Part shown: positions 26,035-34,896 of the stretch, one piece after another | Position numbering within the stretch: the first letter of the stretch is position 1 | How the letters are laid out: each line of letters opens with the position of its first letter | Virus record (IMG/VR): IMGVR_UViG_3300014720_000001 | Location: 124,001-188,000 of that record | Reading direction: 5' to 3' (one strand) | Length of the DNA: 64,000 nucleotides | Source of the DNA: a virus | Translations under genes and position numbers: made by a program | The notes under the pieces: model-generated | Told to the model about the DNA's origin: nothing | Databases searched by the model: none | The model's input: only the letters and a program-made list of their open reading frames with translations

Positions 26035-26676
26035 TTAATCTCGCATGTCCAGCGGGTCTTTGCCGTTAAAACCACTCATCGCGCCGGCCCGATAAATGCC
26101 GCGCGGTAGAGACTGCAATTTACTGGCGTCGATCTGCCGAACAACAGCCGGCGCGTTTAGTTGCGTTTCTGCGTACACAACACTCTTATTCGATATAACG
26201 CCAACGACATGCACCTCAAGGATCTGCCCTGTTTTCGACGTTGGGTCTGGAACTGTGACTGCATGCAAAAACGAGTTAGCAAACCACTGTGCTTTTGGAT
26301 TCGAGTATGCGATGCCGCCTAAGAACTCAAAGCATTCTTCCTGCCGCCGCTGATCAATGGCGTAAATCCGCTTATCCCAGTTTACGGGTCTCGACTTGCC
26401 GGGCGCGGGCATGACACCAAAGCCATAAAAGAACCGCTCATGCTCGCGCGTGAGGTCTACGGAAAACGGGCGCAGATCCCGCGACTCCGCCGGGAAGCGC
26501 GCGTCAAACTCGATTACTGGGTCGCGGTCAAAACCGCCGCGTGTAAATAACAGCGCCGGCGTAAACAGCACAAGCGGGTTGTCTCGCTGGTTAAACGCGT
26601 CGGCGCAAGAGATGGGCGCTAATGAATCAGCGCCGGTTACTTCGTCAACTTGTACAAACGTGTCAGGACGGTCCAT
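26035..26676 (-). CDS. Unknown 213-residue protein
   Basis: Starts MDRPDTFVQVDEVTGADSLA. The middle has PVIEFDARFPAESRDLRPFS, RFFYGFGVMPAPGKSRPVNW and QILEVHVVGVISNKSVVYAE, suggesting a beta-rich globular protein. The stop is one base before the next start, giving tight coupling. No catalytic pattern is visible. The gene lies between the RuvC-like resolvase and unknown genes of the same transcription unit. Confidence 0.72.
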   Translation of the reverse strand: MDRPDTFVQVDEVTGADSLAPISCADAFNQRDNPLVLFTPALLFTRGGFDRDPVIEFDARFPAESRDLRPFSVDLTREHERFFYGFGVMPAPGKSRPVNWDKRIYAIDQRRQEECFEFLGGIAYSNPKAQWFANSFLHAVTVPDPTSKTGQILEVHVVGVISNKSVVYAETQLNAPAVVRQIDASKLQSLPRGIYRAGAMSGFNGKDPLDMRD

Positions 26677-26685
26677 ACCGCAGCG

Positions 26686-27324
26686 TCATTTTTTAGCGTG
26701 GGTCAACCCGGCGTTGGTTGTTTGAATTAACAGCAGCAGCACAAACGCGGCGTCCACCACGTTGTCGATGCCGGTTGATTTGTATTTCGCTGAGTCAAAC
26801 GCCGCGCCAAGAGATTTGTTAGCCGCCGAAATCATGTCTTCTTTGCTGGCCTTGCCGTTTCCGGTAGCAAATTTTTTGATCGTACTGATAGCAAAACCAG
26901 TAGATATCAGATCCGCTTCTTCAGCCCACGTCGCTACCGTCACTTTCATACCACCCAAAACTTCAGACGCCGTCGCGACTCTAGACAAAACAGCGGGGAT
27001 CCCAAACTTCTTGTTTACAAAGAACTCGCGCGGCGGTGTGTATTTTACATCTTCGTAGCCGATAACGTCAGCCGCAACCGTGTTCAGAAAAGCCCGCAGC
27101 CGCACAAATCTAGACGCGCCAGATTCTAAGCCCTGTACAGACAAATCCCACTGAAACAGCTGCAGCTTTTCCTGCAGCATTTTTTTACCGGGGATGAAGT
27201 CGTAAACCGCGACCCCACAGTTACTGCCTAAGTCGAGCCCAAGGAACCGAATCGCGTCTGCCGGCTTTTTATCCAGCTTTGCCCCAAATTGCTTGGGGTC
27301 TTTGTACATCCTGTACTTGGGCAC
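26686..27324 (-). CDS. RuvC-like Holliday junction resolvase
   Basis: 212 residues. An RNase H-like fold is indicated by FLGLDLGSNCGVAVYD (Asp31), IGYEDVKYT (Glu91), the helix IPAVLSRVATASEVLG, ATGNGKASKEDMISAANK and the closing DNVVDAAFVLLLL (Asp187, Asp191). Order and spacing match phage RuvC-type endonucleases, which cut four-way and branched junctions before packaging. It belongs with the RecA and SbcCD homologues elsewhere in the window. It is about 40 residues longer than E. coli RuvC, with an extra basic N-terminus (MPKYRMYKDPKQFGAKLDKK). Confidence 0.85.
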   Translation of the reverse strand: MPKYRMYKDPKQFGAKLDKKPADAIRFLGLDLGSNCGVAVYDFIPGKKMLQEKLQLFQWDLSVQGLESGASRFVRLRAFLNTVAADVIGYEDVKYTPPREFFVNKKFGIPAVLSRVATASEVLGGMKVTVATWAEEADLISTGFAISTIKKFATGNGKASKEDMISAANKSLGAAFDSAKYKSTGIDNVVDAAFVLLLLIQTTNAGLTHAKK

Positions 27325-27337
27325 GCAGCGCTCCTAA

Positions 27338-28012
27338 CTATTTCGGACCGGGGTAGTCAGTTTGCTTACCACACCAAGCAACTAAACGCCGCCACAACGA
27401 CGGCTTAGTTTGTTTCGCCGCGGCGATGAGGGCGGCGGCTTCGCTGAGTTTTGCGTGAACGTCCTGTAACTCCTTATACACCACGTTGAGCCGAGTCTGC
27501 AATACGTCGTTTTGCATTTTCAAATGCTCGGCCATGAAGTTGGCGTTGTAAGTCGGCGTACCATTGCGCGCGGCAAACTCAACAACTGTAGCGGCAAAGC
27601 GAGCCATACCGCCGGCAGCAGGCGACTCTTCACCGATTACAGATACCTCGCGCACACCCTTGAACCACGCAGCGCAGAACACTTCGCCGATCGCTGCAAA
27701 CAACGCAAGCCGAACAGGATATCTAAAAGAAAAAAAGTCGCGACGGTTTAGCGCCTGCTCAAACGTTCGCACCGGATCTGCGCCGTTCACGAAGTCGCGC
27801 TGCGCTGCAGCCAACGCTTCCGCGATTTTGACGATCTCGTCCTGCGAAATGTTGTGCTCTTCGTACCATTTCGCGGCGTCGTCTGTGCGGGCTGCCGGGT
27901 CAAGGTTTTCAATCGCACGCACCATCAGTGTTGGCGTGACATAGGCGTAATCCCGCTCGGGGTTGTACAGCGGGCCGCTATCGCCCTTTTGTCGATAACC
28001 AATGCTGCTCAT
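27338..28012 (-). CDS. Unknown 224-residue protein
   Basis: Starts MSSIGYRQKGDSGPLYNPER. A hydrophobic helix, RLALFAAIGEVFCAAWF, lies near residue 105. A predicted coiled region (FMAEHLKMQNDVLQTRLN, VVYKELQDVHAKLSEAAA) is followed by a basic C-terminus (KPSLWRRLVAWCGKQ). It could be membrane-associated or a structural accessory. Not recognised. Confidence 0.72.
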   Translation of the reverse strand: MSSIGYRQKGDSGPLYNPERDYAYVTPTLMVRAIENLDPAARTDDAAKWYEEHNISQDEIVKIAEALAAAQRDFVNGADPVRTFEQALNRRDFFSFRYPVRLALFAAIGEVFCAAWFKGVREVSVIGEESPAAGGMARFAATVVEFAARNGTPTYNANFMAEHLKMQNDVLQTRLNVVYKELQDVHAKLSEAAALIAAAKQTKPSLWRRLVAWCGKQTDYPGPK

Positions 28013-28024
28013 AAACGTCCTTTC

Positions 28025-28876
28025 TCAATGAGCGGACTCTGCCGGCCGCGAGGCCGTATGTTTACAACGTACGCAAAGCACGCCGCCGTCTTGTGGGTCA
28101 AAAAATGCCTCTGTCTGACAACCGTCGCAATGGCGTGTGACATAAGTGCGCGTATGGGTCGCAAAAGCGCACTGATCAGTGCCGAGCCAGCAGTGCACGC
28201 ACGAATGTTCGTACGCGTCAGGGCACGGTCTGGCGCGAGTGCGAACTTCGATGAGCGCACGATTGTGCTGAAACATACTGCTGCTGACGCTGACCTTAGA
28301 AAACGCTGGCGTCTCGCGGCTCCGCTCCGCCTCTACATGCGCGAAAAATAGCAGATGCAAAAAGTGCATTGCCGTCGTATACGGGTACGCGCCCCACGGA
28401 GCAGAAAACCCCAACGACTGCGAAATAGCCCGACAACTATTCTGCGAAAAAAACTGATTAAACGTCATCGGACACGGGGAACCGCCGATTGCCCGACATT
28501 CCAGCATGTACCCCTGCATCGTCTTACGTTTATACGGACGAACGCTTTCAACACGGACCGGAACAAGCTCGTCTTCCAGCTGGCGCGTCCACGGTAAAAC
28601 CGGCATGCCGGCTTTCAGTTTTTCGAGATTCCCGGCCAGCCGCCAAGCCAGCGCGTACGCGGCTTGTCGAGTCAACCGAGTACCGGCTAACGCGCGAATA
28701 GAGTCAAACAGCGCTGGCTGTGACACCGCCGCTGGTAACTCGGCTAACACGTCGCGACAAACGTCGCGCAACGTGTCGCCGGAAATAACAGCGTCGATAT
28801 ACGGCCGGAGCGATTGTTCTGCTAACCGGTCACGATATTTGCGAAGCCGCGCATAACTAAACGCTGGGCGTGTCAT
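28025..28876 (-). CDS. Unknown protein with C-terminal Cys cluster
   Basis: 283 residues from ATG 28876 (GAGG five bases upstream), overlapping the preceding gene by 20 bases. The N-terminal half is helical and Ala/Leu-rich (LRDVCRDVLAELPAAVSQPA, RQAAYALAWRLAGN). The last 70 residues carry a zinc-binding-like pattern: CPDAYEHSCVHC, DQC, then CDGC and CVRC with a His-rich spacer (THTRTYVTRHCDGC). Nucleic-acid or protein binding is possible. Not recognised. Confidence 0.75.
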   Translation of the reverse strand: MTRPAFSYARLRKYRDRLAEQSLRPYIDAVISGDTLRDVCRDVLAELPAAVSQPALFDSIRALAGTRLTRQAAYALAWRLAGNLEKLKAGMPVLPWTRQLEDELVPVRVESVRPYKRKTMQGYMLECRAIGGSPCPMTFNQFFSQNSCRAISQSLGFSAPWGAYPYTTAMHFLHLLFFAHVEAERSRETPAFSKVSVSSSMFQHNRALIEVRTRARPCPDAYEHSCVHCWLGTDQCAFATHTRTYVTRHCDGCQTEAFFDPQDGGVLCVRCKHTASRPAESAH

Positions 28877-29498
28877 TGACGCCTCGCAGCGTGATATCGG
28901 CCGGCGTAACAGGCGCGGCGGATTCGGCCGGCGCTGTGGTGATCGCGCCAGACTCGCCGCCGCGCGCCACAATCTTGCGATCAGGATTGTTAGCCTCCCA
29001 CTGCTGCCGCGCCTTGGTGCAGGTCGTCTCAGCAGAGGTTGCCGTCTCTTTTACCGCCAGCGCTTCCTGCTCCAGCGACAAAATGATCGTACCCAGCTCA
29101 CTCGACAGCAGGTTTGCAATGTCGCCGACGCATACCACGTTTTTGATATGAGCGACCACCGGGTCTGCTTCTTTGCCGTCCTTCACGGGGCGAAACGTGA
29201 TCGCGATGTCTTCGATCTTAATGCTGGCAGGGACGGGCTCGCTCATCGACTTACCGTTGAGTTCCGCCCCTAGCTGGCGCAACGCATTGAAGCGCGTATA
29301 CAGATCTTCCATGCGCGCTGCCGCTTCTTTGATCAATTCAGATGGGTTAACCCGAATTGTCTGCGGTTGCGAAGCAGCCATTTGCAGCGCCTTCGCGAGA
29401 GAGGACGCGTCCATTTTGATCGGCACGGTTACGTTCGTCGTGCCCAGCGTATTCGGGGTCTCTGACTTGACCGCGTCTACAATCGTCGTTTTTGTCAT
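28857..29498 (-). CDS. Unknown helical protein
   Basis: 213 residues from ATG 29498 (AAGGACA upstream). The N-terminal segment (TIVDAVKSETPNTLGTTNV) leads to helices with EAAARMEDLYTRFNALRQLG and SSELGTIILSLEQEALAVKE. The C-terminus is Ala/Pro/Thr-rich (ITTAPAESAAPVTPADI). One central strand reads VVAHIKNVVCVGDIANLL. Possibly a scaffolding-like or oligomeric accessory, but no family is recognised. Confidence 0.72.
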   Translation of the reverse strand: MTKTTIVDAVKSETPNTLGTTNVTVPIKMDASSLAKALQMAASQPQTIRVNPSELIKEAAARMEDLYTRFNALRQLGAELNGKSMSEPVPASIKIEDIAITFRPVKDGKEADPVVAHIKNVVCVGDIANLLSSELGTIILSLEQEALAVKETATSAETTCTKARQQWEANNPDRKIVARGGESGAITTAPAESAAPVTPADITLRGVNDTPSV

Positions 29499-29508
29499 TG
29501 CTTTGTCC

Positions 29509-29913
29509 TTAAAGAAGTTTGACTGCGAAACCAAACCAATACCGTAAACCACTGTTCAATCCGGTGTCGGGATCATACAGCAGCTCTACGGGATTACCAG
29601 TCGCGATATAAAAATGGCGAACGGGGCCGGGAAGATAACCCGCGCAGGCTAGACCGACCTGTAGCATAAACGCCATTGCCAAGTCAGCCCGCGGACTCAA
29701 ATCGTACGAAAAAAGCGGAATGCGTAAATACTCGTCGTGCTCGGAAAATGACCACGTGGGCTGCTCGCCGGGGTTGTACGCGGCATCCAAAATATGCCAC
29801 CGCGAGCCCCCTACCGCCTCGACGGGTTTGACTAGTGCCGGCGCGAACGGGACGCCTTCCGGCCAGTTGTCCCGCGTTTTTTTCATATCTAAACGGTCAA
29901 CAGAAATTTTCAT
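29509..29913 (-). CDS. Unknown 134-residue protein
   Basis: Starts MKISVDRLDMKKTRDNWPEG. The mid-region has SRWHILDAAYNPGEQPTWSF and the end YWFGFAVKLL. It includes one hydrophobic helix, LAMAFMLQVGLACAGYL. The start overlaps the glycosyltransferase stop (ATGA). Not recognised. Confidence 0.7.
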   Translation of the reverse strand: MKISVDRLDMKKTRDNWPEGVPFAPALVKPVEAVGGSRWHILDAAYNPGEQPTWSFSEHDEYLRIPLFSYDLSPRADLAMAFMLQVGLACAGYLPGPVRHFYIATGNPVELLYDPDTGLNSGLRYWFGFAVKLL

Positions 29914-30608
29914 GCTGTCATCGTCCTCGGTTCAGCGGCTTCGACACCCGCTGAATTTACATTGATTTTGACGCCTTCCCGAAAATGACAAAACCGAATG
30001 TCCTGATGTTTGAAAGCGGCGCCGAGAATCCGGTCGCCATGTTTTTGCTTAAAGTCGGGCGGTGGAAAATCAAACCGCTGCAGTAATTCGGTTTTAATAG
30101 CCCACCAGCCGCCGATGACATACGGCAGGTACGTTTTTTCAAAAGCCGGGTTAAACCACGGCTGCTGCGTTAACCAGTCAAGCTGCTCGTCGGGAAGTTT
30201 GGCGCGCTCTACAGACCCCACAAGATTGCAACCGTTCACGTTAGTCGTTACGCGGGCAAACCAGTTGTGTACGTCGTCCATCGGCTCTAGGTACGAGTCG
30301 TGATCGAACCACATCGTAATCGGCGCGCGGATAGGAGGCGCGTAAAACATCCGGCGCATCATCGGATATTTCATCAGGTTTTCGGCGCTGTGAAATACTG
30401 TTGCCGTATGAAAGTGGTCGGCAATCTGCTGCACAAGAAACCGGGTCGTGTCTGGCCCGACGGCATTACAGCCAAACCGAAACTCAACGTTTTGTTTGGC
30501 TAACTCGCGCATAGGTTCGTTAAGAACGCGCTGCGCCAGTTGAAAATGCTGGTCCTCTGCGCCGTAAAACAAAACGCAGATACAGACCGGTGCGGCTCCT
30601 TCCGCCAT
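29910..30608 (-). CDS. GT-A fold glycosyltransferase-like protein
   Basis: 232 residues. It opens with a strand-helix pair typical of GT-A folds (VCICVLFYGAEDQHFQLAQR) and has a DxD-type metal site in TMWFDHDSYLEPMDD (near residues 97-105), then IGGWWAIKTELLQRFDFPPP and a late HGDRILGAAFKHQDIRFCHF. The order fits a family-2-like inverting transferase missing some accessory elements. It is of a different fold from the enzyme at 19632-20675, so the phage encodes at least two sugar transferases. Substrate unknown. Confidence 0.75.
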   Translation of the reverse strand: MAEGAAPVCICVLFYGAEDQHFQLAQRVLNEPMRELAKQNVEFRFGCNAVGPDTTRFLVQQIADHFHTATVFHSAENLMKYPMMRRMFYAPPIRAPITMWFDHDSYLEPMDDVHNWFARVTTNVNGCNLVGSVERAKLPDEQLDWLTQQPWFNPAFEKTYLPYVIGGWWAIKTELLQRFDFPPPDFKQKHGDRILGAAFKHQDIRFCHFREGVKINVNSAGVEAAEPRTMTA

Positions 30609-30633
30609 ACACGACTCCGTTCTATTCCGGTAA

Positions 30634-31182
30634 CTACAGCTTCATCGGCGTCATTGCCGAACGAGCGACGGCTACCGGCATCACTACCGGCGGCACGCGA
30701 GAGCGACCAAGAAGCTTCAACGCCCGCATTACGTCTTGCGGCGCAGGCGCGACATCCTTCTTGGCGTCTTTGACCATCTTATCGACCAGTTCAAGAAACG
30801 TCGTGCGATCTTTCACAGACGTAAAATTGAACCTGACGGAAAACTGCGTCACGGTTTTGCCGGCGTGTTCATCAGCAACGTCGCACCGCTCCCACGCCGA
30901 CTTATCATCGCCGCGGGTGTAGACACAGGCAATCCGACCAAGAAAGTCATAGATAACAATAACCGCCGACTTCTCTACGTCCCCGAGCAACGAGAACACG
31001 TGTGGAAACTGGGTCGCCGGGATAAACGGCAACTTGGAAACCACCGTCTCGTCGAGCGCAAGGCGCTGGAGCTGAAGCGGAAACGTGCGCTGACCGCGCG
31101 TCTCGTCTTTGATGAAGAACTCAGCCTCCAGCGCGCCTACACCGGGCTCAATCACAATCGGCACATTACGTACAGAAAACAT
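30634..31182 (-). CDS. Unknown 182-residue protein
   Basis: Starts MFSVRNVPIVIEPGVGALEA. A beta-rich N-terminal half (FPLQLQRLALDETVVSKLPF, SAVIVIYDFLGRIACVYTRG) is followed by helices (TFLELVDKMVKDAKKDV). The C-terminus is hydrophobic and Pro-rich (RVPPVVMPVAVARSA). No catalytic residues are recognised. It sits between a glycosyltransferase gene and the YhcG-like gene. Confidence 0.7.
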   Translation of the reverse strand: MFSVRNVPIVIEPGVGALEAEFFIKDETRGQRTFPLQLQRLALDETVVSKLPFIPATQFPHVFSLLGDVEKSAVIVIYDFLGRIACVYTRGDDKSAWERCDVADEHAGKTVTQFSVRFNFTSVKDRTTFLELVDKMVKDAKKDVAPAPQDVMRALKLLGRSRVPPVVMPVAVARSAMTPMKL

Positions 31183-31190
31183 AAAACCTC

Positions 31191-32078
31191 CTATCGCGTC
31201 ATGTCGGAACGGCGACGCGGCGAGGCTTCCTGCTCTTCCGTATCGTCATCAATCTCTTCGCGCTTGGTCAGTTCTTCCCGAACCTTAGCACACATTGCAC
31301 GGTGATCAGCCACGAGATCAGACATTTTCTCGAAGTTCTCAAGGATCTCCGAAAAATAGCCCTGTAACGTAGCGTCAATCTTGGACGGCGGCGCATTTAC
31401 GATATCGTCGTAAATGTTGTCGCGCTTCTCGTTGAGCCACAGAGACTCAGACCGAGAAATCCACCGCCGCTGATGCTGCAGCAGATCGTGCATCTGCTGC
31501 TTGAGGCCCTTGGGCGACTGGTGCGTCCGCCCGCTGCTCTTCTGCTTCCCGCGCATCTCCTGCAGCTCAGTGGCCAGCGATCGAGCTGTGAACGCCTCTT
31601 CGGCGCACTTCTCCTCGATGGCTGCCCGCTGCTTGTCATCCGGAATCTGCGTGAGCAGCTGAACATGAGACGTCGTGAGCCGCCATCGCGGACGATCCGG
31701 GCAGCGCATACTCAGCAGGCGAATCACCTCCGCCTCGCTGGGATACTTCTCGAAGAAGTTCACAGCGCCGCGCATCTGCTCGACCGTGTAGACAGGCGCA
31801 AAAATCGACATGAGCAGTGACGCTCCGTCGATGTGCTGCGACTGCTGCTCGGCCGTCAGAAACCGCTCAGGGTCTCCCTTAACTTCACAGATCAACTTGC
31901 CGATCCGCCAGTAGGCGCGCAGACTAGCCTCCTGCGCGTCACTGAACAGCCCGTCGATCTCTGATACGACATCCTGAAGCTCAGGTGTCAGATTTTCTGC
32001 CGCTACTAAATACGGCGAATTGCGAGACTCGACCATATCAGCCTGAATCATCGCCGCCGCTTTAGACTTCCTACCCAT
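31191..32078 (-). CDS. YhcG/DUF1016-N-like protein
   Basis: 295 residues. The N-terminal 180 residues show a pattern of the DUF1016 N-terminal (YhcG) helical domain: SLRAYWRIGKLICEVKGDPE, RGAVNFFEKYPSEAE, WRLTTSHVQLLTQIPDD and TARSLATELQEMRGKQ. The C-terminal part is a long charged helix with KRDNIYDDIVNAPP and an acidic/basic tail. The PDDEXK nuclease usually found after this domain is not visible, so a DNA-binding or protein-interaction role is more likely than cleavage. Assignment is by motif impression. Confidence 0.6.
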   Translation of the reverse strand: MGRKSKAAAMIQADMVESRNSPYLVAAENLTPELQDVVSEIDGLFSDAQEASLRAYWRIGKLICEVKGDPERFLTAEQQSQHIDGASLLMSIFAPVYTVEQMRGAVNFFEKYPSEAEVIRLLSMRCPDRPRWRLTTSHVQLLTQIPDDKQRAAIEEKCAEEAFTARSLATELQEMRGKQKSSGRTHQSPKGLKQQMHDLLQHQRRWISRSESLWLNEKRDNIYDDIVNAPPSKIDATLQGYFSEILENFEKMSDLVADHRAMCAKVREELTKREEIDDDTEEQEASPRRRSDMTR

Positions 32079-32104
32079 TGAATCTCTCCTTAAAAAGGAA
32101 TCAA

Positions 32105-33259
32105 CTATTTACGCTTTCTGCTTTTCGGAGCAGGAAGCAGCAATTCAAGCGCTGTTGTTTGCAGTAAATCGCGAAGGGTATGGTAATGCCCACGCGAGCA
32201 CCGCAACATAGCACAAAATAAGTCATAGGCGTTGCGCCGCTTCAATGACTCTTTTGTGTATACGTCCATGGCGTCACGCGGCTCAAGGTCCGCGCCCACC
32301 ATGACCGTGTTTCGAATAATCTGTTTGGCGTCTTCCCGCGTAATTTTGAACTTCATCAAATACGCGGTCCACTTGTCAGTCGCGGCGTCCATCGTCGTTT
32401 TGTCTGGTGAAAACTCCATCGACAGCCGCATGAGTGCCGCCACACGCTCCGCCACGACATTCATATCAATAACGCGTTCCGCTACGGTGCCCGCCAGTAT
32501 GGCTGTCCGCCCTACTAAATCTGCGCCGGTGTGGTTTAACCGGCCGCCTTTGCCCGGCGATGACAATGCTGCGCCGAACTTTGTGTACAGGCACGTTGAG
32601 GCCCGGATCGCATTACCGGTGTCCTCGCGGTTCGAGAAATACCAGCCCGCCGCGAAAGTATGCCGCGGATCGGTATAGATATCAGTACGCCGCGATTTCG
32701 GGTCAATGAAGTACAGCCGAAGTTCCCGGCCCAGTAACTCCGCCCGAAAAAACTCGGCCTGCGGCTGCTTGTCGCGCAGCTCGTTGCTGACCGTCTCCAG
32801 AAAAACGCTGTTGTCCAGCATGCGGTGGTCGAGGCCCAAAAAGCCCTCCACAGACTGCTCGCGGTGATTCACGAGCAACGTCCGCTCCCGCAGGGCGTCA
32901 AAGCGGACTCGCAGCGTGGTGTTGTAAATACTCACCGCTGCGGCGATATCAGTAGCCCGCGTGGTGGTCCGAATCTGCCGGACGTTCTCGCCCGACAGCT
33001 CGTTAAACAACTGCGCCAGCCCGACAGACAGCGCACCAGACAGCGCGCGAAAACCGATAGCATTAAACCGGTAGCCGTTTTCAGCAATCCGCCCGTCGGG
33101 TCCCATGATTAACTGGGACTCCTCGACAAGGGGCACAGATTCAGTGCTGGTCGAGCGGGCTTCCAGAAACGCCCGGCACTCCTCTAACTGGCTGGCCGAA
33201 AACGAGAACGCCGGCACGGGCGCAAAGACACTGCGCACAGTTGTTGTTGCCGACGCCAT
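32105..33259 (-). CDS. DUF932-like phage protein
   Basis: 384 residues. Segments fit the DUF932 phage/plasmid family: SVEGFLGLDHRMLDNSVFLE, HTFAAGWYFSNREDTGNAIR with NREDTGNA in place of the usual NSExGxGA, then TCLYTKFGAAL and a RLNHTGADL element like the family's RHTG. A long helical C-terminus (MRLSMEFSPDKTTMDAATDK) ends in a basic tail (APKSRKRK). The biochemical role of the family is not established. Moderate confidence in the family, high in the gene. Confidence 0.65.
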   Translation of the reverse strand: MASATTTVRSVFAPVPAFSFSASQLEECRAFLEARSTSTESVPLVEESQLIMGPDGRIAENGYRFNAIGFRALSGALSVGLAQLFNELSGENVRQIRTTTRATDIAAAVSIYNTTLRVRFDALRERTLLVNHREQSVEGFLGLDHRMLDNSVFLETVSNELRDKQPQAEFFRAELLGRELRLYFIDPKSRRTDIYTDPRHTFAAGWYFSNREDTGNAIRASTCLYTKFGAALSSPGKGGRLNHTGADLVGRTAILAGTVAERVIDMNVVAERVAALMRLSMEFSPDKTTMDAATDKWTAYLMKFKITREDAKQIIRNTVMVGADLEPRDAMDVYTKESLKRRNAYDLFCAMLRCSRGHYHTLRDLLQTTALELLLPAPKSRKRK

Positions 33260-33277
33260 CCGGGCCTCCGTGCCGCA

Positions 33278-33841
33278 CTAATCGTAATACCAGTCTGCGC
33301 CGATCGCGTTAAAGAGCGTAGCGGTGTGCTCAACTGTAAACATATTCTTGACAGTTGGCGGAAAGCTGCAGATCCACTGAACACGGGGAATGCCGGTGTC
33401 GTCCGTTATGTGGTTGTGGGCGCACAGCATCGTACGAACCACAGGAAAACACATAATGAACCGGCGTTCTGTATTGATTTCCAGTCGGTGCAGGTTTTTG
33501 GCCACCGCGGCGAGTAATCTGTTTTTACCGTCTTTCGGGATTTTGAACAGATCCGCCATCGTCAATTCGTGAAGCCGGGGAATACGCCGGCCACACAGGA
33601 CTCCGGGGAAGCGGTGAAACTCGGAGTTAAACCAGCTAAAGTTCAACTTGTTATGCCCGGTCATGTCCCGGCATTCGTTCGCCATCTTACCCCAGCTGGA
33701 TATCTTAATCCCGCACTCCTTGAAGACGCGCTTGATAATGCGCTCCTCAAAAGCCAGTTGGCGCTGAAACCGGATGGCCTCAGCGCCATCACTGTCTTGA
33801 TTGAACAGTTCGTTGAAAAACTGGTCGCGTGGGTCGGCCAT
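33278..33841 (-). CDS. Unknown 187-residue protein
   Basis: Starts MADPRDQFFNELFNQDSDGA. A basic helix (EERIIKRVFKECGIKISSWG) and aromatic segments (NKLNFSWFNSEFHRFPG) are followed by LLAAVAKNLHRLEINTERRF. Cys residues at about 43, 82 and 134 are isolated. Not recognised. It closely follows the DUF551-like gene. Confidence 0.7.
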   Translation of the reverse strand: MADPRDQFFNELFNQDSDGAEAIRFQRQLAFEERIIKRVFKECGIKISSWGKMANECRDMTGHNKLNFSWFNSEFHRFPGVLCGRRIPRLHELTMADLFKIPKDGKNRLLAAVAKNLHRLEINTERRFIMCFPVVRTMLCAHNHITDDTGIPRVQWICSFPPTVKNMFTVEHTATLFNAIGADWYYD

Positions 33842-33843
33842 GA

Positions 33844-34053
33844 TCAGGGCGCCGTATTGTTATCAAAGTAACTGGCGATAGACTCGCGCGGCGGGAGCGG
33901 CATCCACAGAAGCAACTCTGTCCGCGTTGCCAATTCGCCGCCGGTCACCATGAACTGGTCGTGCGTAATAGGATCAGCGGCGAGTACCTTTTCGTCGCGC
34001 CCCGGAAGCCTGTCGTTTACGTGCGTCCACCTTCCGAACTTTGGTTCTTTCAT
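33844..34053 (-). CDS. DUF551-like small protein
   Basis: 69 residues. WTHVNDRLPGRDEKVLAADP at the start and ELLLWMPLPPRE near the end match the DUF551 pattern (WxxVxxRLP...VL...WMPLPxPP), a short domain common in phages and prophages with no known function. AAGGTG lies a few bases before ATG. The start is inside the 3' end of the upstream gene (80-base overlap). Confidence 0.75.
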   Translation of the reverse strand: MKEPKFGRWTHVNDRLPGRDEKVLAADPITHDQFMVTGGELATRTELLLWMPLPPRESIASYFDNNTAP

Positions 34054-34312
34054 GAATCACCTTGTCTACGTTTTGTAGTAACTCTTCAGCGTCGATAATT
34101 TTTTCGCACGCCGACTGAAACACCGGATGAATAAACTCTTTCAACGCACGCCGCGTCGCTGCCGTGCCAACACATCCGTCATCCGAAGCGTCGTTTACAA
34201 CGACATCCAATGCGTCGTTTACAACGTCAGCCAACCAGCGCACTTCCTCTCGCGTAAACGAGATCGTGATGCTGGCTGGCTTGAGCATTTCTTTAATTGT
34301 TTTCTTGGCCAT
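33974..34312 (-). CDS. Unknown small protein with basic tail
   Basis: 112 residues from ATG 34312 (MAKKTIKEMLKPASITISFT), with GAAAGAAG upstream. EEVRWLADVVNDALDVVVND is followed by helices with KEFIHPVFQSACEKIIDAEE. The last 27 residues are Lys/Arg-rich and overlap the DUF551-like gene. Not recognised. Confidence 0.62.
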   Translation of the reverse strand: MAKKTIKEMLKPASITISFTREEVRWLADVVNDALDVVVNDASDDGCVGTAATRRALKEFIHPVFQSACEKIIDAEELLQNVDKVIHERTKVRKVDARKRQASGARRKGTRR

Positions 34313-34544
34313 CTGCTTCTTTCTTGTAAGCGCGCGGCGACACATGAAATTCGCCACACCATTCGCCTTGTGTCACGATCGGCCACCACGCCTCTTGCTG
34401 GCGTTCGTTCGCGATCTCGGCGACACGCGGACGCGGCGCGTAACGCCGGCACTCCCCCACCGTATCCAGTTCGGCCGAGGCAACAAAGTATATGCAATTT
34501 ATGCAGTCTCGGCGTGGCGGCGTATGTTCAACTTTCAGAGTCAT
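34293..34544 (-). CDS. Small Cys-motif protein common in phages
   Basis: 83 residues from ATG 34544. Cysteines in CINC, GECRRYAP and the closing WPIVTQGEWCGEF form a four-Cys pattern I recognise from small phage proteins (CxxC...GxCxxxPP...WPxVxxxxWCGEF) that probably bind a metal. The role is unknown. It overlaps both neighbours (17 and 20 bases). Confidence 0.75.
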   Translation of the reverse strand: MTLKVEHTPPRRDCINCIYFVASAELDTVGECRRYAPRPRVAEIANERQQEAWWPIVTQGEWCGEFHVSPRAYKKEADGQENN

Positions 34545-34896
34545 CGTCTTCCTCGTCGTACTTGTCGGCGTTGTGCTGCTCGTCGTACTCGTCGACGGCT
34601 TCCATGAATTCATCAAACGTCAAATCTGGAGCGTTTTGACACTCCAAAAACTGATAGATGAATTTACTTTCGCCGGTCTCTTTGTCGACGCGTTCCATCA
34701 ACCGGTAGTGCATCATGTCGCCGGTTTCGTGGTTGTACCCGCTGATAATCGTGTCAGCTTCGGGCAGCGGGACCGGCAACTTTGAACCGTCTACAGGGCC
34801 GCCAAAACATTCGGCGAGCGGGAACAAGCCTTTTTGCATGCCCATAAATTCATGTTCGATAACCCCGTCGTCTTCGTCTTCTTCTGCCTCGTCCAT
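34528..34896 (-). CDS. Acidic unknown protein
   Basis: 122 residues starting MDEAEEDEDDGVIEHEFMGM. The core FGGPVDGSKLPVPLPEADT with HYRLMERVDKETGESKF resembles a CGGPxDG-type small phage domain. The tail is very acidic (DKYDEEDDDSES). The start overlaps the RecA-like stop (TAATG), so it is co-translated with it; an acidic partner of a DNA-binding protein is conceivable but unproven. Confidence 0.7.
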   Translation of the reverse strand: MDEAEEDEDDGVIEHEFMGMQKGLFPLAECFGGPVDGSKLPVPLPEADTIISGYNHETGDMMHYRLMERVDKETGESKFIYQFLECQNAPDLTFDEFMEAVDEYDEQHNADKYDEEDDDSES

